In this document: one piece after another, positions 37,687 to 47,297 of the stretch
Position numbering within the stretch: the first letter of the stretch is position 1
How the letters are laid out: the number at the start of each line of letters is the position of its first letter
Assembly: GCF_013166515.1 (NCBI RefSeq)
Contig: NZ_JABKKJ010000016.1
Span: 1-63,519, forward strand
Length of the DNA: 63,519 nt
Source: Xylanibacter caecicola
Lineage (GTDB): Bacteria; Bacteroidota; Bacteroidia; Bacteroidales; Bacteroidaceae
Reading direction: 5' to 3'
The notes under the pieces: generated by a model
The model's database searches: none
Seen by the model: the letters and a program-made list of their open reading frames with translations, nothing else
What the model was told of the DNA's origin: nothing
Made by a program: the position numbers and the translations under genes

Positions 37687-38600
37687 TTCTCTCTAACGAT
37701 ATACCACAGAAACAAAACGTTTCCTATCAGATAACGCCTCCACATACGCCTCGGCTCGCTTATAAGCCTGTAAAGCCATTCAAGTCCGTGACGCTGCCAC
37801 CACTTCGGAGCACGTTTAACCGTACCGGCGAAGAAATCGAACACGGCACCTATCGTCCCTACATGACAATGAATATCCAGTTCATCCCAATGCTCATACA
37901 CCCATTTCTCCTGTTTGGGAGCCGTCATGCCTATCCACAACAAATCCGGATCCGCCTTGTTTATTGCATCAATCATCGCCCTGTTGTCTTCATCTGAGAA
38001 CACAGCTTTATAAGGAGGCGAGTAAGTGACAACCTCAAGATTATGATAGATATAATACACCTCACGCCGTATCTTCTCAAGCACCTCTTCCGAAGAACCA
38101 AGAAACATTACTTTCTTCTTAGGATTAAATGAAGAACAGAGCTTAAATGAAGAATGAAGAATGTAGAATGAAGAATTATTATTACAATTGTTGGAGCCAC
38201 AACATTCTTTATTGTATTCTCTATCGGGTGTCAAATGTCGTTTCGTCATTTTTAATTCTTCATCAGCTTGCCCCACAGTCGTCGAATCTGGTTTCTTTAA
38301 TTCTTCATTCTTCATTCTACATTCTTCATTTAATTCGTTCATCTCATGAACGAACAAGTCCCACCCCGCAATCCTTTCCTTTGGCTGCGACTTGGCATTA
38401 AGCCATCGACATGCCATAACAATACTTGCACCGTCCGGAATAAGATAATCCCCGTTTTTCAACGCCTCTGCAAATAAAGCGTCTTTCTGCGCCGTGTTAT
38501 AAGAATGAGCGTTTATCGTGTTTATAAGAATCTTACCGGAGGGGATACATGCCAAAGCCTCACAGCTGTCAAGGATACATAAATCTTTCAACTTTATCAT
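37674..38600 (-). CDS. WecG/TagA/CpsF family glycosyltransferase carrying an in-frame inverted-repeat insertion
   Basis: A GT26 enzyme that adds the second sugar to lipid-linked intermediates. Family segments flank the insert: N-terminal INAHSYNTAQKDALFAEALK, PDGASIVMACRWL and ERIAGWDLFVHEMN; C-terminal KKKVMFLGSSEEVLEKI, DLLWIGMTAPKQEKWV and GTVKRAPKWWQRHGLEWLYR. Between HEMNELN and KKKVMF about 70 residues (including ECRMKNEELKK and SFYILHSSFKL) are encoded by a short inverted-repeat element and have no counterpart in the family, whose members are about 240 aa; this one is 308. The reading frame survives, so function may be kept or lost. Overlaps the next gene by 13 bp. Confidence 0.82.
   Translation of the reverse strand: MIKLKDLCILDSCEALACIPSGKILINTINAHSYNTAQKDALFAEALKNGDYLIPDGASIVMACRWLNAKSQPKERIAGWDLFVHEMNELNEECRMKNEELKKPDSTTVGQADEELKMTKRHLTPDREYNKECCGSNNCNNNSSFYILHSSFKLCSSFNPKKKVMFLGSSEEVLEKIRREVYYIYHNLEVVTYSPPYKAVFSDEDNRAMIDAINKADPDLLWIGMTAPKQEKWVYEHWDELDIHCHVGTIGAVFDFFAGTVKRAPKWWQRHGLEWLYRLISEPRRMWRRYLIGNVLFLWYIVREKCGI
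38143..38333. repeat. Short inverted-repeat element (MITE-like) inside the wecG coding sequence
   Basis: Left arm 38143-38178 (TTAAATGAAGAATGAAGAAT...) and right arm 38298-38333 are near-complementary 36-mers built from GAATGAAGAATGTAGAATGA; a shorter internal copy lies at 38252-38263. About 190 bp in all. Such arms are typical of intergenic non-autonomous elements, but here they are in frame in a gene. Confidence 0.75.
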
Positions 38601-38612
38601 ATAAACATATTT

Positions 38613-38663
38613 TATTTCTCGGATTTAAGCAATTTTCCAAAGATTTATTTCTCGGATTTGAAC
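38613..38663. repeat. Direct repeat upstream of wecG
   Basis: TTTATTTCTCGGATTT occurs twice, about 29 bp apart (around 38614 and 38643), followed by AAGCAATTTT or GAACAAAATT. It lies just before the wecG start in the 173-bp gap, and could bind a regulator or mark a duplication. Confidence 0.5.
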
Positions 38664-38773
38664 AAAATTCAATACCTTTACGCCTGAAGAACAGAAATAT
38701 TAATCAATATGGATAAATATATCAACAGAAATATCGACAATATACTTTATGTCCATACTTACATCACGCTGTC

Positions 38774-40009
38774 TCATTTTTCTATTATCTGATTATACAA
38801 TTCTACCATCTGACGTGCTTTATTATCCCAACTCAATTCTTTCCGGCGTTCCCTGCAATTTTCAGACATCTGCTTGAGTACATCACGATGAGAATACAAG
38901 TATTCTATCTTCTCGGCAAAATCCTTTACCGACTGTCGGGGATTGCTAAGAGGAATCTTTATGCCAACTCTTTCGTCTACAGAATCACCATGTCCACAAG
39001 TGTCAAAACACAATACAGGCAATCTATTTCCTATTGCTTCAAGAACAACATGAGGAGTACCTTCGGCCACACTCGTAAAGAAAAAAAGATCAGCATGCTT
39101 CATCAAACTCTGCACTTCGTCATGCGATACAGCACCATGCCATATACAATTGTCCATAACACCAAGCAGCTCAGCAACTTTCTGATATGACGACACGTCT
39201 CCACTACCAACTACATGCAGTCGTATGTCTGAATGATAGGCCATAGAAAGCGAACGAATGGCAAGTTCAAACTGCTTACGGAAATCCATTTTTCCAACCC
39301 AAAGCAAATCAAAAGTCGATTTTACATCACAACCATATATTTGCTCCATTCTAACATTCTCCGTAACATAGCATCCTGTCTCATTGATAAGTGGCGTCTC
39401 TTTGGAAAAATATTTCAAGAATGAACTTTGGGAATTTGAAGATGCTGACACTATAACTTCCGAACACTCTACCATCCGGTGGACACGTTTGTCATTACGA
39501 AACTGCCATGATGTGATGATGTTTTTCAAACGCATGAAAATATTTGTTTTCCATCCCGCACCATCCAAATAGGCTACAGGAAATTTTTCTTTCGCATCCA
39601 CAGGTCCCCAGACCAAAGGTACACCGTCTATTTTCCACAAATAGCCGGGCTCACGAAAACCGATCATATTCAATTGATGAAGCACGTCTATACGAGTCGT
39701 AGACATTATATCCTTTGCAATCTCATAAGTCCGCCATTGCCACTGCTTGTAATATTTATAAAAACGCCAGTCGCCTTGATTCCAACACATCCGCCGCACT
39801 TCTTCCGGCACAGGATTATAATAGAAGTGCATATTCTTACCTTGCGGAAGCATTGAAACCGTTGCTTCTATCTTATCACGAAATTCACCCTCCGTAATAA
39901 TATGCAACTCGCAATAACGAGCAAGATTCACGCACCAATTCCATGCCATACCAGGCTCACTACCCATCCCTGGCGAACAAGCGTAGGCGTTAATTAAAAT
40001 TGAATACAT
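38774..40009 (-). CDS. Glycosyltransferase family 4
   Basis: A 411-aa GT-B glycosyltransferase. It starts MYSILINAYACSPGMGSEPG, a glycine-rich nucleotide-sugar loop. The C-terminal donor domain has LWVGKMDFRKQFELAI, IRLHVVGSG and the family motif FFFTSVAEGTPHVVLEAIGN (E-x7-E-like region about 320-340). The acceptor and donor cannot be deduced. It is part of the minus-strand polysaccharide locus with a 154-bp gap from the acetyltransferase gene upstream. Confidence 0.88.
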   Translation of the reverse strand: MYSILINAYACSPGMGSEPGMAWNWCVNLARYCELHIITEGEFRDKIEATVSMLPQGKNMHFYYNPVPEEVRRMCWNQGDWRFYKYYKQWQWRTYEIAKDIMSTTRIDVLHQLNMIGFREPGYLWKIDGVPLVWGPVDAKEKFPVAYLDGAGWKTNIFMRLKNIITSWQFRNDKRVHRMVECSEVIVSASSNSQSSFLKYFSKETPLINETGCYVTENVRMEQIYGCDVKSTFDLLWVGKMDFRKQFELAIRSLSMAYHSDIRLHVVGSGDVSSYQKVAELLGVMDNCIWHGAVSHDEVQSLMKHADLFFFTSVAEGTPHVVLEAIGNRLPVLCFDTCGHGDSVDERVGIKIPLSNPRQSVKDFAEKIEYLYSHRDVLKQMSENCRERRKELSWDNKARQMVELYNQIIEK

Positions 40010-40163
40010 TTTTAACGAAATAGAATTTTATTCATCTTATACTTTAGTTTCTCGATGAAAATAGAATAAACCAAACATATATTTATAAAAGTAATAAATA
40101 TTACACTCTACAACAGATAAAGCAAACATATTGAACTTTAAAACGAACTAAGTATAAAATTCT

Positions 40164-40727
40164 TTAAATCCCAACAATTAATGACAGATGTTTTTCTTTA
40201 TCCTTATTAGATCGAAATCTATCTTTTATCTTCATTGCCGGTACTCCTCCCCATATCTCGCAAGAAGGAATATCTTTAGTCACAACCGATCCTGCTGCAA
40301 CAATGGAACCCGTACCTATCGTAACTCCAGACATGATTATGGACGCTGTACCAATCCAAACATCATCTTTAATAATCGTCATACCATTGTCGCCACGTTC
40401 ACCGCTCCAAATGGTTTTTCCGGGAGTAGAAAAAGTGTGGTCTTGCCTACCAACAAAAGATACTCTGCCAGCCATTAGGATGTTGTTCCCGAAATGTACG
40501 CTACTGGCCACGTTGCAATAATCACCAAACTGTACATTATGTCCAATGCGAACATCCATGTTTTGTGCAAAAGCAGTTCCTTTCATCACCCGTACAAACC
40601 CGTCATACTTCACCCACGGATAACGGAAATGAAAAAGAAACCACGTGCGCGACATATTAAACAAATAGCGCAACGTGAAGTTTATCTTGCCACTTCCATT
40701 TGGCATATTACTATAATCCATTTTCAT
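40164..40727 (-). CDS. Hexapeptide-repeat O-acetyltransferase
   Basis: A 187-aa left-handed beta-helix acyltransferase. Repeats of the form (I/V/L)-G-x4 run from [16 protein letters not shown] to [20 protein letters not shown] and [20 protein letters not shown], the usual C-terminal signature of sugar acetyltransferases. The active-site His is probably in VGRQDHTFS. It likely O-acetylates a sugar of this polymer. Its first codon overlaps the stop of the upstream GT4 by 4 bp (ATGA). Confidence 0.86.
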   Translation of the reverse strand: MKMDYSNMPNGSGKINFTLRYLFNMSRTWFLFHFRYPWVKYDGFVRVMKGTAFAQNMDVRIGHNVQFGDYCNVASSVHFGNNILMAGRVSFVGRQDHTFSTPGKTIWSGERGDNGMTIIKDDVWIGTASIIMSGVTIGTGSIVAAGSVVTKDIPSCEIWGGVPAMKIKDRFRSNKDKEKHLSLIVGI

Positions 40728-41881
40728 TTCTTAAATACTTTTTGACAAGCATCGAATATACGTTGCGCAGCTTTATCGGGTGTAAAATTATTTTCAATCT
40801 CTACTGCTTTCTGTCCCATAGATTGCAAATCAGATTGGTGGAACTTACCCAATGTCTCAACTATTGAATCCGGATTCAGTGGATCGAATCTATATCCGTC
40901 CACACCATCCTGTACAAGTTCATAATGTCCACCGTTATAAATAGAACATGCCACAGGCTTACCACATGCCATTGCTTCAGGAATAACCAGACACCAGTTG
41001 TCTTCAAGTGTAGGCATAATGAACACATCGCACAAGGCGTAATACTTGTACAACTCATCATAGCTGATGCCCCCTAAGATATGTATGGATTTGTCTGTGG
41101 AATATTCCTCTTTCAGCGGCTGTTCAAGTATGCCTTTGCCTATCACCAGCAGGTTGTCGTCCGGATATTGCGCGGTATGTCTGTTCCATACAGCCAGCAG
41201 TTCCTTGATTCCTTTGCGGTCAACCATTTGCCCCACGAAGAGGAACGTCAGTCCTTGCTTTAGTTTCAACGTATCGCGTAGTATTTGTTTATCTTCGTCG
41301 GTCACTTTTGCAACAGCGTTCGACAAACCAAAACTGTCGGCACACATACATCCTTTCACTTTGGGTGTGTTTTTAAAGTGAAGTCCGTCATTCAGATACT
41401 CTTCGGTCAATGTCCCATTAATTAAGAAATGATCTACCGGAATTCCCATGATTCTTCGATACATAGAGCGCCAAGTCGGCGAATGGCGTTCCACGTATGC
41501 TGTGCGTTCATAAAACATGCAAAGTTTCTTTCTGTGGGTTACGGCATAACGAATACCGGCGGGTGCCCAGCCTCCGAATCCTTCCGTTATGATTACATCA
41601 GCCCCCACGGCTTTCACAGCCTTGTAAAGTCCGGGCTGCTTTTTAATAACCAGGGCGCTGTTGGCAAAGTCGGAAACCTCGCTTCCCATTGTCATGCGTT
41701 TCTCGCCACTCATGATGATGGCATGGTTACTTAAAGTGCGCTTCAACTTCTCACGTACCAGTTTGGACGTGTTTTCTTCAGAACAGATAATGTAGAAGTT
41801 CCCGCCGGTCAGTTTATTTAAATTTTCATACACCGGTATCCGGTAATTACCGAACCAAGGTGAAATCCAAAGTATTTTCAT
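40724..41881 (-). CDS. Glycosyltransferase family 4
   Basis: A 385-aa GT-B enzyme. N-terminal [20 protein letters not shown] is a typical GT4 acceptor-domain start; the donor domain includes [28 protein letters not shown] and [20 protein letters not shown] with the E-x7-E region, then [17 protein letters not shown]. Donor unknown. Overlaps both neighbours by 4 bp, so it is tightly coupled in the operon. Confidence 0.9.
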   Translation of the reverse strand: MKILWISPWFGNYRIPVYENLNKLTGGNFYIICSEENTSKLVREKLKRTLSNHAIIMSGEKRMTMGSEVSDFANSALVIKKQPGLYKAVKAVGADVIITEGFGGWAPAGIRYAVTHRKKLCMFYERTAYVERHSPTWRSMYRRIMGIPVDHFLINGTLTEEYLNDGLHFKNTPKVKGCMCADSFGLSNAVAKVTDEDKQILRDTLKLKQGLTFLFVGQMVDRKGIKELLAVWNRHTAQYPDDNLLVIGKGILEQPLKEEYSTDKSIHILGGISYDELYKYYALCDVFIMPTLEDNWCLVIPEAMACGKPVACSIYNGGHYELVQDGVDGYRFDPLNPDSIVETLGKFHQSDLQSMGQKAVEIENNFTPDKAAQRIFDACQKVFKK

Positions 41882-43095
41882 TGTGATTCGTTTATTTTGT
41901 AATCATTAATGCACCTTTGATAATAAGTAATCATTTGGCGTAAAATGATATCCATTGTAAAATCTATTTTTATTTTTAAAAGGGCAGCAGAGGATATCTT
42001 TTCACGTTCTGATGTTGGAATGAAGAGTATCTCCTTTATGCGATTTACAATCCTTTTAGCGTCTTTGGGTGTAACAAGGAAACCATCTTCACCATCATTG
42101 ATTATTTCACTCATGCCACCGGAATTACTGCCTAATACAATAGCCCCTTGTGACATTGCCTCCAGACAAACCATGGGGAAATTCTCCCACCACGAGGGGA
42201 AACATACAACATCGGCCTGTGCATACATTTGCATCACTTCTTCATGAGGTGTGAATCCTTGCATATTAAACCAAGTCTGTCCTTGATATTTCTCCTTCAG
42301 TAATTCTGCATATACCCCTTGTTTGCCAATCATTGTCAAGCGTATGTTTACTCCTTCATTAGTCAACAGACTAACGGCTTCGCATAAATCACCTACGCCT
42401 TTCCAGTCACAAATGGTACCCACATAAAGTATTTCATGTCGCCCGTTGGGCGATGTCGGTTTCTGCTGCGAAGCGGAAGGGGGCGGTTGTTCAATTCGGA
42501 TTGGATTGTAAATGACTTTGATTCTCTCTGCATCTATTCCCAACTCTTTCATTGTCCACTCTTTAAGTGAGGTGCTACAGGACGTAATGTATTTGGATTG
42601 TTTTATACATTTAAATTCCTGCAAGCCTTGCCACCAAAATTTCCAAGTGTACCTGTTGAATGACATTTTAGAGAATGAGTAGTGGTCCATCAGCATAGGA
42701 GTATGCAGACGGGTTACTACAGGAATGCCAATGTTCTCGAAATACAGACCTTCCGCACCATATTCCGCCACTTCTATGATATCCACATCCTTCAACGCCA
42801 ATACGGCATTACGCAACTTCTTTCTATAGGATTTAAAGCGATAAAACATACGGAACTTTTGCAGCAACGTGTTTTCTTCGACACCTTTGATGACAAAATC
42901 TCCGCCGGATAGACGGATGACAGCAACATCCCCGTCTTTATATTGTGAATCATGCCTGGTGTCGTCAGAGGCACAAACAACCGTTACTTTTTGCTTCAAA
43001 GCACAAAGCCCTTGTGCAACCCCTCTTATATAGGTTGCAATGCCACCGCCTCTTTTGGAGGGTGGATATTCACGGCAAACGAAACAGATATGCAT
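41878..43095 (-). CDS. Glycosyltransferase family 4
   Basis: A 405-aa GT-B enzyme. It starts MHICFVCREYPPSKRGGGIA (sugar-nucleotide loop with GGGIATY) and has ILYVGTICDWKGVGDLCEAV, NIRLTMIGKQG and DVVCFPSWWENFPMVCLEAM in the donor domain. A WW pair follows the usual FPS-x-E-x-P motif. Somewhat higher GC than later genes, suggesting a different origin within the mosaic locus. Stop and the next start overlap (ATGA). Confidence 0.9.
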   Translation of the reverse strand: MHICFVCREYPPSKRGGGIATYIRGVAQGLCALKQKVTVVCASDDTRHDSQYKDGDVAVIRLSGGDFVIKGVEENTLLQKFRMFYRFKSYRKKLRNAVLALKDVDIIEVAEYGAEGLYFENIGIPVVTRLHTPMLMDHYSFSKMSFNRYTWKFWWQGLQEFKCIKQSKYITSCSTSLKEWTMKELGIDAERIKVIYNPIRIEQPPPSASQQKPTSPNGRHEILYVGTICDWKGVGDLCEAVSLLTNEGVNIRLTMIGKQGVYAELLKEKYQGQTWFNMQGFTPHEEVMQMYAQADVVCFPSWWENFPMVCLEAMSQGAIVLGSNSGGMSEIINDGEDGFLVTPKDAKRIVNRIKEILFIPTSEREKISSAALLKIKIDFTMDIILRQMITYYQRCINDYKINESQ

Positions 43096-43141
43096 GGTGA
43101 AATTATTATTTATCTATACATGTGAAGTTTATGTGTAATCT

Positions 43142-44055
43142 TTATTGTTTTCCAACAACACCATTGAGTGAAAATAAAATCTTTCTTAGATTGTCTAATC
43201 CATAATTTTGTAACATCCAATAGTCGCCCTTCCAATATTTATCTGTTTCAAGGTATTTTGTTTTTTTAAAGAACAGAAAATGCAGATATGGGATTTCAGA
43301 GCCATTAGGAGCATACATTCGTCCTGAAATATTGTCATACTCCCAAACTTCAAAATCCTTTGGAATTGGGGTGGTAAATAATTCCTTGGCAAATTTTCTC
43401 GTATATCGGTTACTATAAAGCTTATAAGTATATTCAACCCATTTTGTATATGAAAGAAAATGCTTGAATATTAGTTTATATATTCCAGTCAAAATACGTT
43501 TTTCGGGAAGAACAAGCCGCACCCAATCACTTTCATCAAAACCTATATGATCGTTTGTAGACAGATATTCTTTCCATTTTTTACATCTGAATTGAAGCAA
43601 TCTGTACTTTTTATTATTACGGAAAATCGCAAAACGCCCAGCAATTCTTTCAGACATGGTTGTGATAACATCATACATCTCAAACATCTTATCATTAATC
43701 AGCATTTCAAGATTACCATATACCAAGTCATTATTACCGTAACCCCAGAAGTCGTATTCTTCTAAAATATCTTTGTGAATAAATCCATAAAAAAAGTTTC
43801 AAATCACACAATTTATAGCTGTGCATTGGTTTGAATTTAACTTTGAGTTTGTCACTTACCATCTCGCAATAATCTTCAAAAGAACACTTGTAGCAAATAA
43901 TATTGGGGTAATCTAATGCCATGTCTATTATAGCTTCACAATCTGTGTAATATATAAAATACACATTCTTTTGGCGACCACATGTATAGAAATTTAGCAT
44001 CATCCATACAGGAGGGGGACTTTGTAAAATACGGTATAATTATAGCTGCTTTCAT
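43142..44055 (-). pseudogene. DUF6625-type putative glycosyltransferase, frame broken at a C5 and a T7 run
   Basis: The start ATG at 44055 begins MKAAIIIPYFTKSP, then the frame is lost in a run of five C (G5 on +, 44014-44018). The next frame gives MLNFYTCGRQKNVYFIYYTDC and KPMHSYKLCDLKLF and is lost at a run of seven T (A7 on +, 43789-43795). The third gives YGFIHKDILEEYDFWGYGN and continues as NLEMLINDKMFEMYDVI to the stop at 43142. One base less in each run gives an uninterrupted 303-aa protein. The KLCD...YG...DFWGY pattern matches DUF6625, glycosyltransferase-like proteins of such loci. Two breaks suggest decay rather than simple switching. Confidence 0.75.
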
Positions 44056-44068
44056 AAAACAAAAATAT

Positions 44069-45340
44069 TTAAAATCCTATACCAATTAAAACAGCAGGAG
44101 GATATACCATAATCTGCCATTCCGGAACATAATTCCATATAATCTTTTCGAATTGAAAATAAAACCATCCAATCATAATGAACGACAACATTTTCAGCAA
44201 ATCATCTCGAACCTTTATTGATGAAAAAATGAACGGATATACAAAGGGCATAAACGCGAACAGCATCATAAAATATCTATATTGTGCCAACGGCATGTTA
44301 AACATGACAGTGATAGACACAAGCAACAAAAGCACGATATTCAGAATAAAGGCTTGAGAATCATTAATGCGTTGCTGTCTCCTCATCCATAATTGGCGGA
44401 ACACTATGAAGAACATTGGCAATGCAATCACTATCACCTGAGACATCACCATCACACTTGCCAAATCTTTCTGTCCTTCAGCCTGCGCAAACCTTTGAGC
44501 AGAATAACCTACGACAGAATTATCAGAAACAATATCAGATGCGAACCTAGGCCCGAGCAAAACGAATGCTACCATCATTCCTATCATAGTAAAAAGTCCT
44601 TTCTTGTTTAATCTTCCCCTCAGCGGTTTGAAAGCCAAAAACGGTACAAACAAAGCTGTTGAGGCATGTGTAAAGACAGCACACCCGGCAATAATCCATA
44701 GTCTGACTGTCATTTTACCTGAAACAGCATACATACCCAAAACATACATCATGATGCATTGAGCCAAAAACTGTTTTTGTATATGTAAAGTGTAATTGAA
44801 AAACAGATAAAAAAATGATAAAGTCAACACACCACATACAATAGGGATATGCGGTTTCTTTAATGTCTGGCAGAATTTATAAAGCCCTAAAAAAATAAGA
44901 ATATAATCTACAAACGTCAGCATGGCGGCAAACAGCGGATAGTATCCAAATGTGAGATAATAACCCACATAGTTATATACGCCATTCATAAACTCGCCTG
45001 ATATTTGCGTCCGTTCTTCTTGCCAGCTGTATGTTATACCATATATATTTATCAAAGAGCCTATAAAACCTTGTTCTGGAACATTCTTATATGCATAATA
45101 ATATTGCACTTGGTCTCCATCGGGCATTTTGGTTGCATTGATAGCAGCAAAATATGTCGCAATGCAAAAAAAGAATACGAAATATTGTGTTTTAGTTGTA
45201 TTCCGGCCATTCCATATTCTATAAATGATTAAGGGAAGCCCTATAATCGGAGGCAATATCAGAAACAGCAGCAATTCGGGAAAAACCTTTGTCCAATTAA
45301 TACGTTCGATGGCTGTCTGGTTATTGTTTATTGTTACCAT
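44069..45340 (-). CDS. EpsG-family polysaccharide polymerase (Wzy-like)
   Basis: A 423-aa integral membrane protein with about 10-12 helices. Family traits: RIWNGRNTTKTQYFVFFFCI near the N-terminus, then a large periplasmic loop with DGDQVQYYYAYKNVP, and TLHIQKQFLAQCIMMYVLG in the middle, as in EpsG/Wzy-like polymerases (Q-K-Q-x-L-A). It would join repeat units at the outer face of the inner membrane. It is the only polymerase candidate in the locus. It overlaps the next gene upstream by 7 bp. Confidence 0.82.
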   Translation of the reverse strand: MVTINNNQTAIERINWTKVFPELLLFLILPPIIGLPLIIYRIWNGRNTTKTQYFVFFFCIATYFAAINATKMPDGDQVQYYYAYKNVPEQGFIGSLINIYGITYSWQEERTQISGEFMNGVYNYVGYYLTFGYYPLFAAMLTFVDYILIFLGLYKFCQTLKKPHIPIVCGVLTLSFFYLFFNYTLHIQKQFLAQCIMMYVLGMYAVSGKMTVRLWIIAGCAVFTHASTALFVPFLAFKPLRGRLNKKGLFTMIGMMVAFVLLGPRFASDIVSDNSVVGYSAQRFAQAEGQKDLASVMVMSQVIVIALPMFFIVFRQLWMRRQQRINDSQAFILNIVLLLLVSITVMFNMPLAQYRYFMMLFAFMPFVYPFIFSSIKVRDDLLKMLSFIMIGWFYFQFEKIIWNYVPEWQIMVYPPAVLIGIGF

Positions 45341-46314
45341 ATTCTTCTTGCTATTTTTCTCATTATTTCTATAACCGGCAACAGCCGGTATATTTTTTTA
45401 TAAGTCAAAGTTTTGATTAAAATCCATTCCATGTTCAGTGGCTTTATGCAGCAGAATGAAGATGTTTCCATTATGTCGTCGTGCCTATTATGCTCTATTG
45501 CATATTGACAAATACGCAGTCCCAATGATTCTACAACAGATTTGATGGCTTTTTGCATTTGAAGGCCTGAATCATTGTACAAGGCAATCGCTTTCGTAAA
45601 AACCTGCTTGACGCCTTGATAGTTCTTTTCCGTAAAACTTGCGGTCACAGCATTCGGGAATTTCCGGTACCCGTATGCTATATAATTTATATATGTATTG
45701 CATTTGCAGAACATAAAGTAGCGCAGCATAAATAGGGTGTCTTCATTATAGGTACACCCTGGGAGAAATTCGATACAGTGTTTTTCTATTATGCCACGTT
45801 TGAAAACGCCACTCCATAGAAAGAACTCTTTCCGGACAATCTTTTCTATACAGGTAGCTGCATCCACAACTTTACCGTTATATTGTTTTCGCCGTTTAGC
45901 TTCATAATTCGGGTAAAGGTCATTACCATCCGCATCTATTGTTTTGTATTCAAATCTAAGATAGTCCACCGGATTTTGCTGTAGCGCATTTGCTATGTAT
46001 TGCAATGATTGGGGCAACATTATGTCGTCAGAATCACAGAAAAGAATATATTTCCCCTTTGCTTTTTTCAACCCTATGTTACGCGCGACAGATACGCCTT
46101 CATTTTCTTTGTGTATTATTTTTATATATCTATGCATTAATGAATTATATCCATTTAAAATATCCGATGAGCCATCAAATGATCCATCGTCAACACAGAG
46201 CAACTCCCAATCCGTAAACGATTGGGATATGACACTATCTATACAAGTAGATAGATATTGTTTCGCATTATATACAGGGAGGATGATAGAAAAGAATGGA
46301 TTACCTTGTTCCAT
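45334..46314 (-). CDS. Glycosyltransferase family 2
   Basis: A 326-aa GT-A enzyme. N-terminal FSIILPVYNAKQYLSTCIDS, CVDDGSFDGSS and the metal-binding DXD in LFCDSDDIMLP (about residues 93-98) are clear. The C-terminal part holds amphipathic helices and ends with a basic tail. No acceptor information. A seven-T run (+) at 45392-45398 is in frame. It overlaps the polymerase gene. Confidence 0.9.
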   Translation of the reverse strand: MEQGNPFFSIILPVYNAKQYLSTCIDSVISQSFTDWELLCVDDGSFDGSSDILNGYNSLMHRYIKIIHKENEGVSVARNIGLKKAKGKYILFCDSDDIMLPQSLQYIANALQQNPVDYLRFEYKTIDADGNDLYPNYEAKRRKQYNGKVVDAATCIEKIVRKEFFLWSGVFKRGIIEKHCIEFLPGCTYNEDTLFMLRYFMFCKCNTYINYIAYGYRKFPNAVTASFTEKNYQGVKQVFTKAIALYNDSGLQMQKAIKSVVESLGLRICQYAIEHNRHDDIMETSSFCCIKPLNMEWILIKTLTYKKIYRLLPVIEIMRKIARRIW

Positions 46315-46360
46315 TTAAAACCGATAAGATTAATGGGGATGTTCTTTTGAGAATGTTTTT

Positions 46361-47290
46361 TTAAATCCAATTTACACCGATTGTTTTATTTAGTTTTCTG
46401 CTATTCCTGAACTTTGGAATCATGCAAAGAATCTTGAAATAATCGCCAATAAAGTTGTGAAGCATCCTCCATTTGCCCGTAAATAAATACATAAACCAAA
46501 GTCCGATTTCGTCATAGAACTGACGTCCTTGCTTTTGTATGATAAAGCAGAGGCTATTGTTGATATCAGCACAATCCTGCACAATGTGTCTGAATGCAAT
46601 TTTACGATTATACATGGCGCTATTACCCACAGTAGCCTCTCGGTCATGATAGATAAATGCTTTTGTTGTAAAAACAATTTTGCGATGATGATACCGACAA
46701 CGCTGACAATAGTTGTCATCTTCACCGTAATGATAGAACAAAGGGTCAAATCCGCCAATCTCATCAATCGTTTTACGTGGCAGAAACCATGCAGCAGCCG
46801 GAATAAATTCACTATCGAATATCATATCTTCTCCTCCTGTTACGGTCTGATCTAAATATGCCGGACATTTTCCAATAACAAAATCACGGAAATAAAAATC
46901 TATATGACTCCCATCACCATTTAAATGCATGGGACTTACGATAGCATATTTATTTGTTGATGCAATTTGTAAAAGGCGCTCTACAGTATATGGTTGTAAA
47001 TAAGCGTCTTGGTTTAAAAGAAAGAAATAGTCAAATCCTTCTCTATATGCTTGTGCAATGGCAATGTTATTCGCCTTACCAAATCCAAGATTCTCTTTAG
47101 AACGCGTTAATCTAATTTCCGGATAATTCTGCGCAATATAATCAGGCGTTTCATCTGGACTGGCATTATCAACAATGAATGTCGTAACAGAACAAGTTGA
47201 TTTCCTTATGCCTGCAAGACAATTATCTATCCACTTCATTCCTTTCCAGGTAACAATGATAACTGCCACTTTTGCTATAGAATTGTTCAT
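46361..47290 (-). CDS. Glycosyltransferase family 2 (rhamnosyltransferase-like)
   Basis: A 309-aa GT-A enzyme. VAVIIVTWKGMKWIDNCLAG, FIVDNASPDETPDYI, the NLGFGKANNIAI segment and FFLLNQDAYLQP resemble WbbL/RfbF rhamnosyltransferases, which use dTDP-rhamnose, though the donor is uncertain. The gene at 30260 (rmlA) would feed such a donor. It lies just downstream of the acyltransferase broken at a G7 run (7-bp gap). Confidence 0.87.
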   Translation of the reverse strand: MNNSIAKVAVIIVTWKGMKWIDNCLAGIRKSTCSVTTFIVDNASPDETPDYIAQNYPEIRLTRSKENLGFGKANNIAIAQAYREGFDYFFLLNQDAYLQPYTVERLLQIASTNKYAIVSPMHLNGDGSHIDFYFRDFVIGKCPAYLDQTVTGGEDMIFDSEFIPAAAWFLPRKTIDEIGGFDPLFYHYGEDDNYCQRCRYHHRKIVFTTKAFIYHDREATVGNSAMYNRKIAFRHIVQDCADINNSLCFIIQKQGRQFYDEIGLWFMYLFTGKWRMLHNFIGDYFKILCMIPKFRNSRKLNKTIGVNWI

Positions 47291-47297
47291 AATTATA

